Assembly (NCBI GenBank): GCA_949282305.1
Contig: CASDPB010000047.1
Location: 62,001 to 126,000 of the forward strand
Direction of reading: 5' to 3'
Origin: an uncultured Lentisphaeria bacterium
GTDB taxonomy: Bacteria; Verrucomicrobiota; Lentisphaeria; Victivallales; UBA1829
Length of the DNA stretch: 64,000 nucleotides
The notes under the pieces were generated by a model. That model was not told the DNA's origin and searched no databases. It saw only the letters and a list, made by a program, of their open reading frames with translations. Below are positions 1-9,504 of the stretch, one piece after another (within the stretch, counting starts at the first letter, position 1; each line of letters begins with the position of its first letter). Made by a program: the position numbers and the translations under genes.

Positions 1-1
1 G

Positions 2-865
2 CTGTATCTGCGTCTCTCCTCCGCAGGCGTTGCCCTCTTTTTCCTGATCGTTTCCATCTTTTTCGCACAGCTGGACTACATCAATATGTTTACGACGATC
101 ATGTGCGCAATCTGGCTTGGCGGCGCGGGGCCGATCATGGTCTTCGGCCTTTACAGCCGTTTCGGCAACCTCACCGGAGCATGGTGTGCCATTTTCTTCG
201 GCTCCGGATTTTCCATGCTCGGACTGATTTTTCAGCGCAACTGGGCAAAAAGCATCTATCCGCTGCTGGAACAGTGGGGCGCAGTGGAGACCATGAACAG
301 TTTTCTGGAAACAATTTCCGCTCCCTTCCACCCCTGGATCGCCTGGACCATGGATCCGGTAAAATTCCCGATCAACTCCTTTGAGATTTATTTCATCTCC
401 ATGGCACTTTCCGTCGGCGGATATATTGCCGGTTCTTACCTGACTTACAAACCTTACAATCTGGAACGGCTTCTGCATCGCGGCGCATATGCGGACACCC
501 CGGAAGTGCCGGCGGAACCGTGGACGCCAAGAAATATTTTCAGCAAATTGATCGGCATCACGCCGGAATACACCCGCGGCGACAAGATCATCGCCTATTC
601 GGTCTTCGGATATTCGATCATATACCAGATCGGCATCGCATTTTTAATGATCGTCATCTGGAACGCGGTCAGTCCCTGGTCGAAGGAATGGTGGACAATC
701 AAATTCTACATCACATCCCTGCTCATCCCGGGAATCGTCGGAATCATTTCCACGGTCTGGTTCATGATCGGCGGCGCGTATGACACCTATCGTCTTTTTG
801 CCGATCTGGAAAAGCGAAGTGAAAACCCGGAGGATAACGGACAGGTTTTCCAGGATAATCATTGA
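2..865 (+). CDS. Sodium:solute symporter family protein, C-terminal part
   Basis: The reading frame is open from the first bases of the window, so the start lies outside; the visible part is about 288 residues. It holds several hydrophobic segments and the ending typical of SSS-family carriers, a GGAYDTYRLFADLEKR-like stretch shortly before the stop. Family members couple Na+ entry to uptake of sugars or other small solutes across the inner membrane; the substrate cannot be read here. The next gene, a secreted glycan-active protein, starts 53 bases downstream with no terminator between, so co-transcription and a sugar substrate are plausible inferences. Confidence 0.85.
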   Translation: MYLRLSSAGVALFFLIVSIFFAQLDYINMFTTIMCAIWLGGAGPIMVFGLYSRFGNLTGAWCAIFFGSGFSMLGLIFQRNWAKSIYPLLEQWGAVETMNSFLETISAPFHPWIAWTMDPVKFPINSFEIYFISMALSVGGYIAGSYLTYKPYNLERLLHRGAYADTPEVPAEPWTPRNIFSKLIGITPEYTRGDKIIAYSVFGYSIIYQIGIAFLMIVIWNAVSPWSKEWWTIKFYITSLLIPGIVGIISTVWFMIGGAYDTYRLFADLEKRSENPEDNGQVFQDNH

Positions 866-918
866 ATTGAAACGGAATTCATTTCCAAACAAAAACATAA
901 TTAACCACAGGAGGTATT

Positions 919-1728
919 ATGAAGAAAATGTTAACCCTGCTGTCAGTTGCGGCGCTGTCGCTCGGAGCGGCAGAACAAATGCCGCTGCCATCGGGAAAAG
1001 CGGAATTCGCCCCGACAGAAAAAGCATCTGCCGACCAGGTGCAGACGCTGGTTCCCAGAATTGAAGGCAATGCGATCGTCTGCGGCAACAAGAGGCTGGA
1101 TCTGCAGAACAACAGCGGCATGACTCTGACCTGCGACGGCGAGATGCTGGGACGCTTTTTCTACTATTTCACAGGCGAAGACAAAGCAATAAAGAAACCA
1201 TACTGGATTGAATGCGGCCGCTGGTTCGCGGACCAGGAAAAGTCATCTTTCAGGAAATCGGGCAATACGTTTTATGCCGATACTTTCATGAAGATCGGTG
1301 ATTACCCCTCGTGGGAAGCGTGCAAACAGCAGGTCGAACTCCTGCCGGACGGCCTGATCAAAATCGACATTCAATGGACTCCGTCGGAAGATCAGAACCT
1401 GGCTCTGGAAGGGCACTCCCTGTTCTTCATGATGCCCTATAAGACAGGCGGAGGAAAAAGCATCACGCTGAACGGCAAAAAAACAATGCTTCCCACGGAA
1501 GCGGTTTCCGGCATCATCTGCGGAGAATACCGCCCGAAAGAATTCAAAGTCGTTTTTCTGCCGGACGATCCGGGCAAGACTTTTTCCATTACTGCGGTAA
1601 AACCTGATATTGATCTGTTCAATTCATGGGCGATCAAAGACGGTCTGCGCTTCAATTTCGTGGACAATAAGAAGACCCGTCATCTGACGGTTTTTCTCGA
1701 CATCCGGCAGGGCATAAAAAAAAAGTAA
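919..1728 (+). CDS. N-terminal part of a secreted glycan-active protein, closed by an apparent frameshift
   Basis: This 269-residue protein starts at an ATG behind a good AGGAGG-type site and has a signal peptide (MKKMLTLLSVAALSLGAAE). I do not recognise a domain in residues 20-260. The frame stops right after an A9 tract at 1716-1724: codons ATA AAA AAA AAG TAA. The -1 frame is open across this point and continues without a break into the 4925-ending reading frame, which itself has no signal peptide and no ribosome binding site. The two are therefore most likely one gene of about 1,335 codons, joined by -1 slippage on A AAA AAG, or split by a one-base error or mutation. Confidence 0.75.
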   Translation: MKKMLTLLSVAALSLGAAEQMPLPSGKAEFAPTEKASADQVQTLVPRIEGNAIVCGNKRLDLQNNSGMTLTCDGEMLGRFFYYFTGEDKAIKKPYWIECGRWFADQEKSSFRKSGNTFYADTFMKIGDYPSWEACKQQVELLPDGLIKIDIQWTPSEDQNLALEGHSLFFMMPYKTGGGKSITLNGKKTMLPTEAVSGIICGEYRPKEFKVVFLPDDPGKTFSITAVKPDIDLFNSWAIKDGLRFNFVDNKKTRHLTVFLDIRQGIKKK

Positions 1729-4700
1729 CCACGGATACGGCGGCGGGAATTGATTTCAAGGCACTGGAAAATCTCTCCCTGCCGGACCGGTCCTCAAAAA
1801 ACCTGCAGGGAAATCCGTCTTTTGAACAGGGCTTTCATGGCTACCGGAGTGCCCACGTATACGGAACCGGCTATTCTCCCGAAAAATGGCGGACAAAACC
1901 GTATGTGATTGACGAGGGAAATGCCCTGTTCGGAAAATCCTCTCTCAGAATTCACACTCTTTACAAACCGGATACCGATTATCGCGCCCTGACGAATGCG
2001 GGGAATCTCACCGGACCACCCGTCATCGTACCGCCCGGAATCTATACCTGCAGCTTTTATGCGAAAGGAACGCGCGCGGGACAGAGGGTCAATGTCTGGA
2101 TCTCCCACTTTTCCACCGGAAGCATGTATGCCGGACTGGCGCATCTGACCGTCTCACCGGGAAAAGATTGGCGGCGTTATCATTTCACCTTTGAAACGAA
2201 GGTTTCCATGCCGGTCAATCTTAACATCAATGCAGACAGTCCGGACGGGACCGGTTACGTCTGGCTGGACGGTCTCCAGCTTGAATCCGGAAACCAGGCG
2301 ACACCGTTTGAAACAAAACCCGTGGAAGGTCGGCTCTTGACCTCGGCACCCGACAATTTCATCTCCGCAAAAGAAAAAATCAATGCAAAGATGAAACTTG
2401 TCACTATTCCCGGCGCAAAAGGAAAGGCAGTCGTAAAGGTAAAAAATTTCTATAATGAGGAAATCCTGCGGACGGAACTTGCCTTTACCGCAGATCACAC
2501 TGGCAGCGCAGTCATTTCCCTGCCTTTTGATGGAAAACTCGGCAAAGGCATTTTCGTCATCCGTACGGATTATGAACTCGCCGACGGCAGGAAAAGTTTT
2601 GATTTCCACCGTCTGACCGTCTGCGATTTTCTGGAAAACAAACATGCTTTAAAGAACTTCTTCGCTGAAGATTACGGACATTTGGAACAACGTTACAATC
2701 TGCTTGATTACCTCGAACGCTACCGCAAAGTTGGACTCGGCGCCAAAAATCACCTGTTCAACTGGTCGAAAATCGTATCGGACACCTACCGCTCCTACGG
2801 AGTGGAACCCACTGACAGTTCCGTGGGGACATTAATCAGCGATCCCGATACGCGCAAACTGATCGGATTCGGAATTCTGCCGACAGGATCAGTCGGCTAT
2901 GGGAAATTTCCGGAGGATCCGGAATATCTGATCCGCGACTTCAAGCTGGATGCCGGCGGCGTTCTGACGGACGCATATCTCGCAAAACTGACCGAAGCGG
3001 CAAAAACAGTGGCAAAAGCCCACCCGTGGATTAAACTCTGGTGTTTCTATGGAGAAATCAAGGCGAAATTTCCTGACGAATGGTGGAGCAAAGACGCATC
3101 GCCGGAAGCAACGGTAAAGGTATTCGCCCGTCTATTGAAGGCATGTGCGGACGGAGTCAGGCAGGGCAATCCGCAGGCAAAAGTCTATCAGGATGCGCCG
3201 TGCAACATGAATCCCGGCGGGGGCATTGCCGAAACGGAGCTCCTGCTGAAAGAGTGCAACCGCATCGGCGTGAAATTCGATGTCATAGGAATTCACCCCT
3301 ACCGCTTCTCACCGGAAAATCCCGATCTGGATGCCGATATCCGGACTTTCCTTGCCATGCTGGACAGAAACGGATACAAAGACACTCCCGTCTTTTTCCC
3401 GGAAATGATGCACTGGGGAGCCTACAACATCCCCCAGTGGGGAACGGAATCCTCAAGCTGGCAGGGCACTCCGCGGAGCTGGCACAACGGTGCAATCTCT
3501 TACGATATGGGATGGACCGAAAAGCTTTCGGCGGCATGGCGCGCCCGGAGCTGGCTCATGGCACTGAAATACTCGGACCGCATCTTCTCGGTTCAATCCG
3601 GCGCGATGAACAATTTCGACATGGATCTTTACCTGACGCCGTTTGCATCGCAGATCGTCTCCAACACGCTCGGCAACCTGCTCGGCAACTCGCGGTTCAG
3701 AAAAGAAGTGCGGTTCGCTCCGTTCATACGCTGCTACATCTTCGAGGATGAACGGAAACGCCCCGTCGCGGCACTCTGGTGCCATCAGGAGCGGGTTGAT
3801 TCCGGCAAAGTCGACGCTCCCGTTGCGGAAGCGGATTTCGGCGCAGCGCTCGAAGGAGCCTTCGATCTGATGAACCACCCGAGAGCCGTTCCGCAGGGAA
3901 AGATCACATTCCCCGTTACATCCTTTCCGCTTTTCCTCCGAGGAAAACCCGGCACACTTGCGGACATGATCAAAGCGCTCGAAAACGCCTCTCTCGTATC
4001 GGGAGACGGCATCACCCCGGTTCTGGTTTCATCCCGTCCGGTCTCTCCGGCGGAAATGAAAATCACGGTGGAAAATCTCGTTTCCCGTGATCTTGCCGGC
4101 ACCCTGAACGGACACGGCATCACGGTGAAAGGAAGTTCTTCCGGCTCCCTGTCTCTGCCCCTTCCCATTCCGCTGAAAGATACGGAAATCACACATCAGC
4201 AGATCCCTGTTGAATTCAAAACCGGACAATCGCAGTTCAAGGCGGACAGTTCTTTCGACGGATTCTGCTGCCGGAAGGTCAAAGACGGGCTCACGCTTTC
4301 CGAAATCGACTGGGCAAAGCTCCCCGCCGTCACTTTCACGAAGTACACCGGGAAGCAGAAAGAAACAGACGGTTCCTTCCGTATGGCGTGGAATACACAG
4401 GGGCTTTTCCTCGAAGTCAATGTCAAAGACCGGAAGTTCGTGCATGAAGAATATCCCCGCATGGCGGAACGCTGGAACAACGACTGCCTGCAGGTTTACA
4501 TCGACACATTCGCCGATGCACGCTCCAAGCAGAAACAGGGCTATGATGAAAACGATTACGAATACGGAATCTTCCCGAATCACGCGGGAACCTCCGCCTG
4601 CGTATATCGCGCCCATCTTGTAGATCAGCAGCTCGGACTCGGAACCGCGGCGCCGCAGAAAAATACAGTCGCGGAAGATATTCCATCGACATTCACAAGA

Positions 4701-4925
4701 AATGCGGACGGGTACACTTACCGTGTATTCTTCCCTGCAAAATATCTGCTTCCGGCGAGAATGCAGAAAGGTTATGTCATGGGATTCGGGCTTTTCGCGC
4801 CGAATGTCGACGATCCTGCCGCAAAAAAAGAAAAACGCATGACCTCGGCACTGACTCTTGACGAGGACAGCAAAGGCTGCTTCAACCGTCCCCACAAATG
4901 GCCGCTCCTCCTGCTGTGGGAATAA
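1725..4925 (+). CDS. C-terminal part of the secreted protein: CBM-like, clan GH-A-like barrel and CBM9-like domains
   Basis: The frame is open well before its first possible start (GTG at 1905, no ribosome binding site). Codons from 1800 encode NLQGNPSFEQGF, the usual opening of a galactose-binding-like carbohydrate-binding module, which the GTG start would cut off. A beta-sandwich linker follows, then a TIM-barrel-like part with acidic residues at the expected strand ends (LWCFYGEIKAKFP, FDVIGIHPYRF, PVFFPEMMHW). The last 170 residues look like a CBM9-like module (FRMAWNTQGLFLEVNVKD, WNNDCLQVYIDTF). The likely role is extracellular or periplasmic polysaccharide cleavage; family and substrate are not assignable by eye. 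Read as the continuation of the 919 gene. Confidence 0.75.
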   Translation, partial: VTTDTAAGIDFKALENLSLPDRSSKNLQGNPSFEQGFHGYRSAHVYGTGYSPEKWRTKPYVIDEGNALFGKSSLRIHTLYKPDTDYRALTNAGNLTGPPVIVPPGIYTCSFYAKGTRAGQRVNVWISHFSTGSMYAGLAHLTVSPGKDWRRYHFTFETKVSMPVNLNINADSPDGTGYVWLDGLQLESGNQATPFETKPVEGRLLTSAPDNFISAKEKINAKMKLVTIPGAKGKAVVKVKNFYNEEILRTELAFTADHTGSAVISLPFDGKLGKGIFVIRTDYELADGRKSFDFHRLTVCDFLENKHALKNFFAEDYGHLEQRYNLLDYLERYRKVGLGAKNHLFNWSKIVSDTYRSYGVEPTDSSVGTLISDPDTRKLIGFGILPTGSVGYGKFPEDPEYLIRDFKLDAGGVLTDAYLAKLTEAAKTVAKAHPWIKLWCFYGEIKAKFPDEWWSKDASPEATVKVFARLLKACADGVRQGNPQAKVYQDAPCNMNPGGGIAETELLLKECNRIGVKFDVIGIHPYRFSPENPDLDADIRTFLAMLDRNGYKDTPVFFPEMMHWGAYNIPQWGTESSSWQGTPRSWHNGAISYDMGWTEKLSAAWRARSWLMALKYSDRIFSVQSGAMNNFDMDLYLTPFASQIVSNTLGNLLGNSRFRKEVRFAPFIRCYIFEDERKRPVAALWCHQERVDSGKVDAPVAEADFGAALEGAFDLMNHPRAVPQGKITFPVTSFPLFLRGKPGTLADMIKALENASLVSGDGITPVLVSSRPVSPAEMKITVENLVSRDLAGTLNGHGITVKGSSSGSLSLPLPIPLKDTEITHQQIPVEFKTGQSQFKADSSFDGFCCRKVKDGLTLSEIDWAKLPAVTFTKYTGKQKETDGSFRMAWNTQGLFLEVNVKDRKFVHEEYPRMAERWNNDCLQVYIDTFADARSKQKQGYDENDYEYGIFPNHAGTSACVYRAHLVDQQLGLGTAAPQKNTVAEDIPSTFTRNADGYTYRVFFPAKYLLPARMQKGYVMGFGLFAPNVDDPAAKKEKRMTSALTLDEDSKGCFNRPHKWPLLLLWE

Positions 4926-4947
4926 AGTTCCGCCTGTAAAATATAAA

Positions 4948-4986
4948 AACGGGTCTCCGAAACAAAACCGGAGACCCGTTTTTTTT
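4948..4986. terminator. Bidirectional intrinsic terminator
   Basis: Perfect 12-bp stem (AACGGGTCTCCG at 4948-4959 with its complement at 4969-4980) with a 9-base loop, followed by eight T on the plus strand and preceded by an A-run serving the minus strand. It sits between the convergent glycan gene (ends 4925) and lysS (ends 5005). Confidence 0.92.
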
Positions 4987-5004
4987 ATGATCTTATGATA
5001 TTTG

Positions 5005-6495
5005 TCACTGCTTCAGACGCATTTGCGGGAAAAGCAGAACATCGCGGATGGATTCCGCACCCGTAAGAAGCATGATCAGACGGTCAACGCCGAGTCCGAG
5101 ACCGCCCGCGGGAGGCATTCCGTGTTCCATCGCGGTAAGGAAGTCCTCGTCAATCGCCATTGCAAGATCCTTTCCGTCGTGAACCGCCTGCTCGACAAAA
5201 CGCTTGCGCTGTTCGATCGGATCGTTGAGTTCGGAATATCCGGGGGAAATCTCCTGCCCGTTGATCTCAAGCTCATAGACATCGACCACAGTCGGATCGT
5301 CCTCGCAGGCTTTTGCCAGCGGGACAAGATACGCAGGCAGGCGCGTTACAAAGGTCGGCTGGATCAGAGTCTGTTCGATCAGTTTTTCATAGATTTCATG
5401 CGTGATGTCGCGTTCTTCCATTTCGGTCGTGATCGTAAGCCCCATTTCCCTGGCTTTTGCGGCTTTCTGCTCTTTGGTCAGTTCAAACCAGTCCGCACCC
5501 GCCCGCTCTTTGATAAGGTCGCGATAGGGAGCGCGGCGCCAGGGGCGCGCCAGATTGATGACCTTTCCGCCGGGATGCTGAATTTCCAGCGTCCCGAACA
5601 GATTCATGGCGATCGTCGTGACCATCTCCTCGATGAGATCCATCATGGAACGGCAGTCGCCGTATGCCTGATAGATTTCCAGCATGGTGAACTCGGGATT
5701 GTGTCTGCGGTCGATCCCCTCGTTGCGGAAGTTGCGGTTCAGCTCGAACACTCTTTCAAACCCGCCGACCAGCAGCCGCTTGAGATAAAGTTCGGGAGCG
5801 ATTCGCATGTACATCGGGCTGTTGAGCGCTTCATAGAATGTCTTGAACGGATTTGCGTTTGCACCGCCGGGGATCGGCTGGAGCATCGGCGTCTCGACTT
5901 CAAGGAATCCTTTGGAAGCAAGGAACTTGCGTATCTCGGAAAGAATTGCGAAACGCTGCATGAAAACTCTGCGGCTGTCGTCGTTCGTAATCAGATCCAG
6001 GTAGCGCTGGCGGTATCTCTGTTCAATGTCGGTGAGTCCGTGGAATTTCTCGGGGAGAGGCCGCAGGGATTTGCTGAGGAGAGTGAACTTGTGCACTTTG
6101 ACCGTAAGCTCGCCGGTGCGCGTCGTGAAAGGTTCGCCGGTCACGCCGATGATGTCGCCGAGATCAAGTTTCTTGAAGACCTTGAAATCATCTTCCCCGA
6201 TCTGGTCGCGCTGAACGTAAATCTGCATTCTGCCGGAAGAGTCTTTGATGTCCGCGAAAATGGATTTGCCCATGGCGCGGAATGCCGTCATGCGGCCTGC
6301 GATCGTAACTTCCTCCTGCTTTTCCGCTTCCGGCTTGAAGTTTTGCCTGACATCCGCAGTCATCTGCACATTGTCGAAGCGTCTTCCGAAGGGCGGAATA
6401 CCTGCGGCGGCAAGCTCCTGAACCTTTGCCGCGCGCTGCGCGAAAATGTCCTCGGGCTTCTGCTCGGGAGTATGCTGAACGTTTTCTTCGCTCAT
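5005..6495 (-). CDS. lysS: Lysyl-tRNA synthetase, class II
   Basis: Charges tRNA-Lys in the cytoplasm. The N-terminal OB-fold anticodon-binding domain (roughly residues 50-150, VTIAGRMTAFRAMGKSIFAD) is followed by the class II catalytic core, with motif 2 (FRNEGIDRRHNPEFTMLE) and motif 3 (GGLGLGVDRLIMLLTG). Length of 496 residues is normal for the family. An in-frame TTG lies two codons upstream, but the ATG at 6495 is preferred because GGAAAGGA lies about 10 bases before it. The gene stands alone, convergent with the gene to its left and divergent from the lipoprotein operon. Confidence 0.97.
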   Translation of the reverse strand: MSEENVQHTPEQKPEDIFAQRAAKVQELAAAGIPPFGRRFDNVQMTADVRQNFKPEAEKQEEVTIAGRMTAFRAMGKSIFADIKDSSGRMQIYVQRDQIGEDDFKVFKKLDLGDIIGVTGEPFTTRTGELTVKVHKFTLLSKSLRPLPEKFHGLTDIEQRYRQRYLDLITNDDSRRVFMQRFAILSEIRKFLASKGFLEVETPMLQPIPGGANANPFKTFYEALNSPMYMRIAPELYLKRLLVGGFERVFELNRNFRNEGIDRRHNPEFTMLEIYQAYGDCRSMMDLIEEMVTTIAMNLFGTLEIQHPGGKVINLARPWRRAPYRDLIKERAGADWFELTKEQKAAKAREMGLTITTEMEERDITHEIYEKLIEQTLIQPTFVTRLPAYLVPLAKACEDDPTVVDVYELEINGQEISPGYSELNDPIEQRKRFVEQAVHDGKDLAMAIDEDFLTAMEHGMPPAGGLGLGVDRLIMLLTGAESIRDVLLFPQMRLKQ

Positions 6496-6691
6496 TCTCA
6501 AATATCCTTTCCAATAATTTAGATAAACTATATAAGATACAGCCTGTCAGGATTTTTTCAATGGGAAAGCATCATTTTCATGCTTCATATTGCTTTGCGG
6601 CTGCTGATTCCCGTCAAGAAACCGCTGCGAGACGGAAGAACATCGGGCATCCGCTTTTCGGCTGAAGCCTCATCAATCTTATGATACATAC

Positions 6692-6720
6692 TTGAAAAAA
6701 TCGCATATTGTGAATACATT
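6692..6720 (+). promoter_or_regulatory. Predicted sigma70-type promoter of the lipoprotein/FabG/KS operon
   Basis: TTGAAA at 6692-6697 and TACATT at 6715-6720 with a 17-base spacer, about 39 bases before the first gene of the operon. Prediction by inspection only. Confidence 0.45.
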
Positions 6721-6758
6721 GATCCCTGACGGAAAAACTCAACAAGGAAGGAACTGTT

Positions 6759-7313
6759 ATGGCAATTGCAAAAAAATGCGGGAAGATGCTTTCCGCTTCC
6801 GCACTCATTCTGGCGGCGCTGTTTTCCGCCGCCGGATGCGGCAGCATGGCAGACGGCAATACGGTGAAAGTGGCGGCGGTCAATGCAAAAGCGACCGGAC
6901 TGGTCATTCCGGGACCCCGGGTATGGGTTGCCGCCGATGAATCCGTGGCGGCCGATGCGCTTTCCGGACAGTGCAGAAAATATATCGTCAATGCAATCCG
7001 GCATCTGGGTCTGAAAGAGGCGTCCGCCGAAGATCAGGCGGATCTTATCGTTCTCTATTCCTACAAGGAAGAGAACCCGGGCGGCAGGAAAACCAGAACC
7101 ACTGTTTCTCTGAATGCGGTACAGGCGGGAACGCGGAACCAGGTCTGGCATGGAGAGGCGTTCTGCATTTCAAAACGCCCGAACCTGCCGCGGTATCTGC
7201 CGGCTCTGGTAACGGCTTCCGCCATGTTTCTCAACAAGAACATGACTGACGAGATCGTTCTGGAGAAATATCCGAACATGCTGAAATCCGTTTCCGGAAA
7301 CGGTGCGAAATGA
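6759..7313 (+). CDS. Small lipoprotein, first gene of a KR/FAD-oxidoreductase/KS operon
   Basis: 184 residues with a lipoprotein signal sequence: hydrophobic stretch followed by the lipobox SAAGC with Cys27 as the predicted lipidated residue. The mature part is alpha/beta-like (PRVWVAADESV, ADLIVLYSYKEE, NQVWHGEAF) and recalls DUF4136-type outer-membrane lipoproteins, but I cannot name a family with confidence. An AAGGAAGG-type site precedes the ATG. Its stop overlaps the start of the FabG-like gene (ATGA at 7310), so translation is coupled. A lipid-anchored partner for a lipid made by the next three enzymes is an inference from that order. Confidence 0.8.
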   Translation: MAIAKKCGKMLSASALILAALFSAAGCGSMADGNTVKVAAVNAKATGLVIPGPRVWVAADESVAADALSGQCRKYIVNAIRHLGLKEASAEDQADLIVLYSYKEENPGGRKTRTTVSLNAVQAGTRNQVWHGEAFCISKRPNLPRYLPALVTASAMFLNKNMTDEIVLEKYPNMLKSVSGNGAK

Positions 7314-8032
7314 CGAAGACAGCTCTCATCACCGGTGCCAGCCGGGGAATCGGCAAAGCGGCGGCGCTGCGTCTGGCAAAGGATGGTTTTGACATCATCG
7401 GCACATGCAGGAGTTCCCTGGAAGCCCTTGAGGAAACCCGGAAGGGAGTCGAGGCATGCGGACGAGTCTTTCAAGGCGCTGTCTTCGATGTTGCCGACCG
7501 TGTCCGGACTTCAGAGAAAATGACGGAACTGTTCGGGGACTCCGCGCCGGACGTCGTTGTCTACAATGCGGGAATCGCGCGTGACAATATGTTCGTCTTC
7601 ATGTCTCCGGAAGAGTGGGACAGCGTGATTCATACCAATCTCGACGGGTTCTATCATACGGTTCAGCCGCTTCTGTTCGGAATGATCGCGCGCCGGAGCG
7701 GACGCATCATTGTCATTACGAGCGCCTCGGGGCAGAGCGGACAGGCGGGGCAGGTCAACTATGCGGCGTCCAAGGCGGGACTTGCCGCGGCAGTCAAATC
7801 CCTGGCGCGTGAAGTCGGGCGCAAGGGCATTCTCGTGAATGCGGTTTCACCGGGCGTGATTGAAACGGACATGACCGCGGAGCTTCCGAAGGAGCAGATT
7901 CTTCCGATGATTCCGCTGAGACGGTTCGGAACACCGGAGGAAGTCGCGGGAGTCATCAGTTTTCTCTGTTCTCCGGACAGCACGTATCTCCACGGACAGG
8001 TGATCGCGGTCAACGGCGGGCTTCTGACATGA
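7310..8032 (+). CDS. SDR-family 3-oxoacyl-ACP reductase (FabG-like)
   Basis: 240-residue short-chain dehydrogenase. Visible signatures are the nucleotide-binding TGASRGIG (residues 8-15), the NAG motif near 86-88, Asn110, the catalytic serine around 138-140, and YxxxK with Tyr151 and Lys155, so the active site is complete. Such enzymes reduce 3-ketoacyl thioesters with NADPH. Overlaps at both ends by ATGA (7310 and 8029) tie it to the lipoprotein and flavoprotein. It is probably not the housekeeping fabG, since no acpP, fabD or fabH lies nearby; pairing with a ketosynthase points to a dedicated acyl or polyene product. Confidence 0.88.
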   Translation: MTKTALITGASRGIGKAAALRLAKDGFDIIGTCRSSLEALEETRKGVEACGRVFQGAVFDVADRVRTSEKMTELFGDSAPDVVVYNAGIARDNMFVFMSPEEWDSVIHTNLDGFYHTVQPLLFGMIARRSGRIIVITSASGQSGQAGQVNYAASKAGLAAAVKSLAREVGRKGILVNAVSPGVIETDMTAELPKEQILPMIPLRRFGTPEEVAGVISFLCSPDSTYLHGQVIAVNGGLLT

Positions 8033-9504
8033 ATTTGCAGTATGACGATCTTGTAGTGGGAAGCGGCGTCGCCGGCATGACGATCTCCCTGCTGCTTGCC
8101 GGAACCGGACGCAGGGTTCTGCTTCTGGAAAAAAGCGATGTCGTCGGCGGCAGCATGCAGCGGTTCCGCCGGAACTCGGTTCCTTTTGACACGGGCTTCC
8201 ATTTCACCACGAATTTTACCGGATGTATGGGAGACATGATCCGTATGCTGGGATTTGAGCATGAACTCGAATGTATTCCCATCGACACGAACATCATTCT
8301 CGGCGGCAGAAAACTGCGGATTTCGCGCGGACGCGAACGCGCATGCGCCTATCTGTGCGGGGAGTTCCCCGGGGAAGAGGAGAAAATCCGCCGTTATTTC
8401 GAGACGGAAAAAAGAGTTTACGACAATACCGCTCTGTTCGATCTGCACGCCCCCGGCGGATTTACCGCGGCACAGCCGCTCGACGAGGATTTCATTTCCC
8501 TTGCGGATTATCTGGATTCGCTCGGCGTATCGGGAGAGCTGCGGACCGTTCTGGCGGGTTTTGCAACCTGCCACGGAACTCCGCCTTCTGAGATTTCTCT
8601 TGCAAACCATTGCCGTGTCAGCTATGGACTGCTTGACGATCTGGTTCGCGTCAAAGGCGGCGGCGGGGCTTTCGTCGAGGCGTTTCTGCGGAAAGCGCGG
8701 AAACTCGGAATCACGATTTTGACAGGAACCACAATGGAGGCGTGTCTTGACCTGGAAAGGAAACGCTGTCACAAGATGCGGCTCACCAACGGCGCCGAAG
8801 TGTCATTCGAAAACTGTTTCATGACGATTCATCCTTGCAGTATTGCAAAGTTTCTGCCGCAGTCCGTGCAGTCCGAAGATTTCAGGCAGCGCATCGGGGA
8901 ATTCAGGGAGACCTGCGGATTTTTTACGGTGTTCTGCACCCTTGACCCGCCGGTTCCGGAGTTTCATCAGGAACTTTCCTCCTGTTTTTCCGTGCCGGAT
9001 GTTGAAATGATCCTTTCCGGCGGACATCCGGAAGCGACAGCGACCGCCGTCATGCTGACATGGGAAACGGCATCCGGGGGCGGACAGCGCCAGACTCTGA
9101 CTGCCTTTGAAACCGTGTTTCCGGAAGAAACGCGCGAGTGGGAGAACACGACGCATCGGAACCGTCCGCCGTCCTATCTTGCCTACAAGCAGGCGAAAGC
9201 ACGGAAAATCATGGAGAAAGTTCTGCAGGTCTACCCTCAGTTTGAGGGACATCTGAAACCGGCGGAGACTGCTTCCATGCTGACCTACCGCGACTATCTC
9301 TCTCCGTTCGGTTCCGCATACGGAATCCGCCAGCGGATGGAACAGCACAATCTGTTCGGCAGGCTTCCCATACGCAACTTTTATGTGCTCGGGCAGAGTG
9401 CGCTTCTGCCGGGAGCGATGGGCGCGATGCTTTCCGCGTTCGTCATCTGGCGCAAACTCATCGGCGAGGAGACTTACAGGAAAATGCCGGGGTGGAATTC
9501 ATGA
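8029..9504 (+). CDS. Phytoene-desaturase/RetSat-like FAD-dependent oxidoreductase
   Basis: 491 residues. The N-terminus carries the Rossmann dinucleotide motif GSGVAGMTISLLLAG and an acidic strand end (VLLLEKSDVVGGSM), as in the carotenoid desaturase / carotenoid isomerase / retinol saturase group. A central KGGGGAFVEAFLRKA segment and a C-terminal segment before LLPGAMGAMLSAF fit the same family. The enzymes are FAD-dependent and act on long conjugated lipids. No carotenoid genes (crtB, crtE) lie nearby; instead the gene sits between a ketoreductase and a ketosynthase, so an acyl chain made by those enzymes is the most economical substrate. That link is inference. Confidence 0.85.
   Translation: MNLQYDDLVVGSGVAGMTISLLLAGTGRRVLLLEKSDVVGGSMQRFRRNSVPFDTGFHFTTNFTGCMGDMIRMLGFEHELECIPIDTNIILGGRKLRISRGRERACAYLCGEFPGEEEKIRRYFETEKRVYDNTALFDLHAPGGFTAAQPLDEDFISLADYLDSLGVSGELRTVLAGFATCHGTPPSEISLANHCRVSYGLLDDLVRVKGGGGAFVEAFLRKARKLGITILTGTTMEACLDLERKRCHKMRLTNGAEVSFENCFMTIHPCSIAKFLPQSVQSEDFRQRIGEFRETCGFFTVFCTLDPPVPEFHQELSSCFSVPDVEMILSGGHPEATATAVMLTWETASGGGQRQTLTAFETVFPEETREWENTTHRNRPPSYLAYKQAKARKIMEKVLQVYPQFEGHLKPAETASMLTYRDYLSPFGSAYGIRQRMEQHNLFGRLPIRNFYVLGQSALLPGAMGAMLSAFVIWRKLIGEETYRKMPGWNS

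Noticed and set aside
5002-6522. Long open frame on the plus strand opposite lysS (about 500 codons)
   Set aside because: Antisense shadow: lysS on the minus strand has every class II synthetase motif; the plus-strand product is Arg/His-rich with no recognisable domain.
6688-6706. TACTTGAAAAA(A)TCGC shared with 46094-46106
   Set aside because: Near chance expectation for its length and explained by both being TTGAAA-type -35 regions in A-rich DNA.
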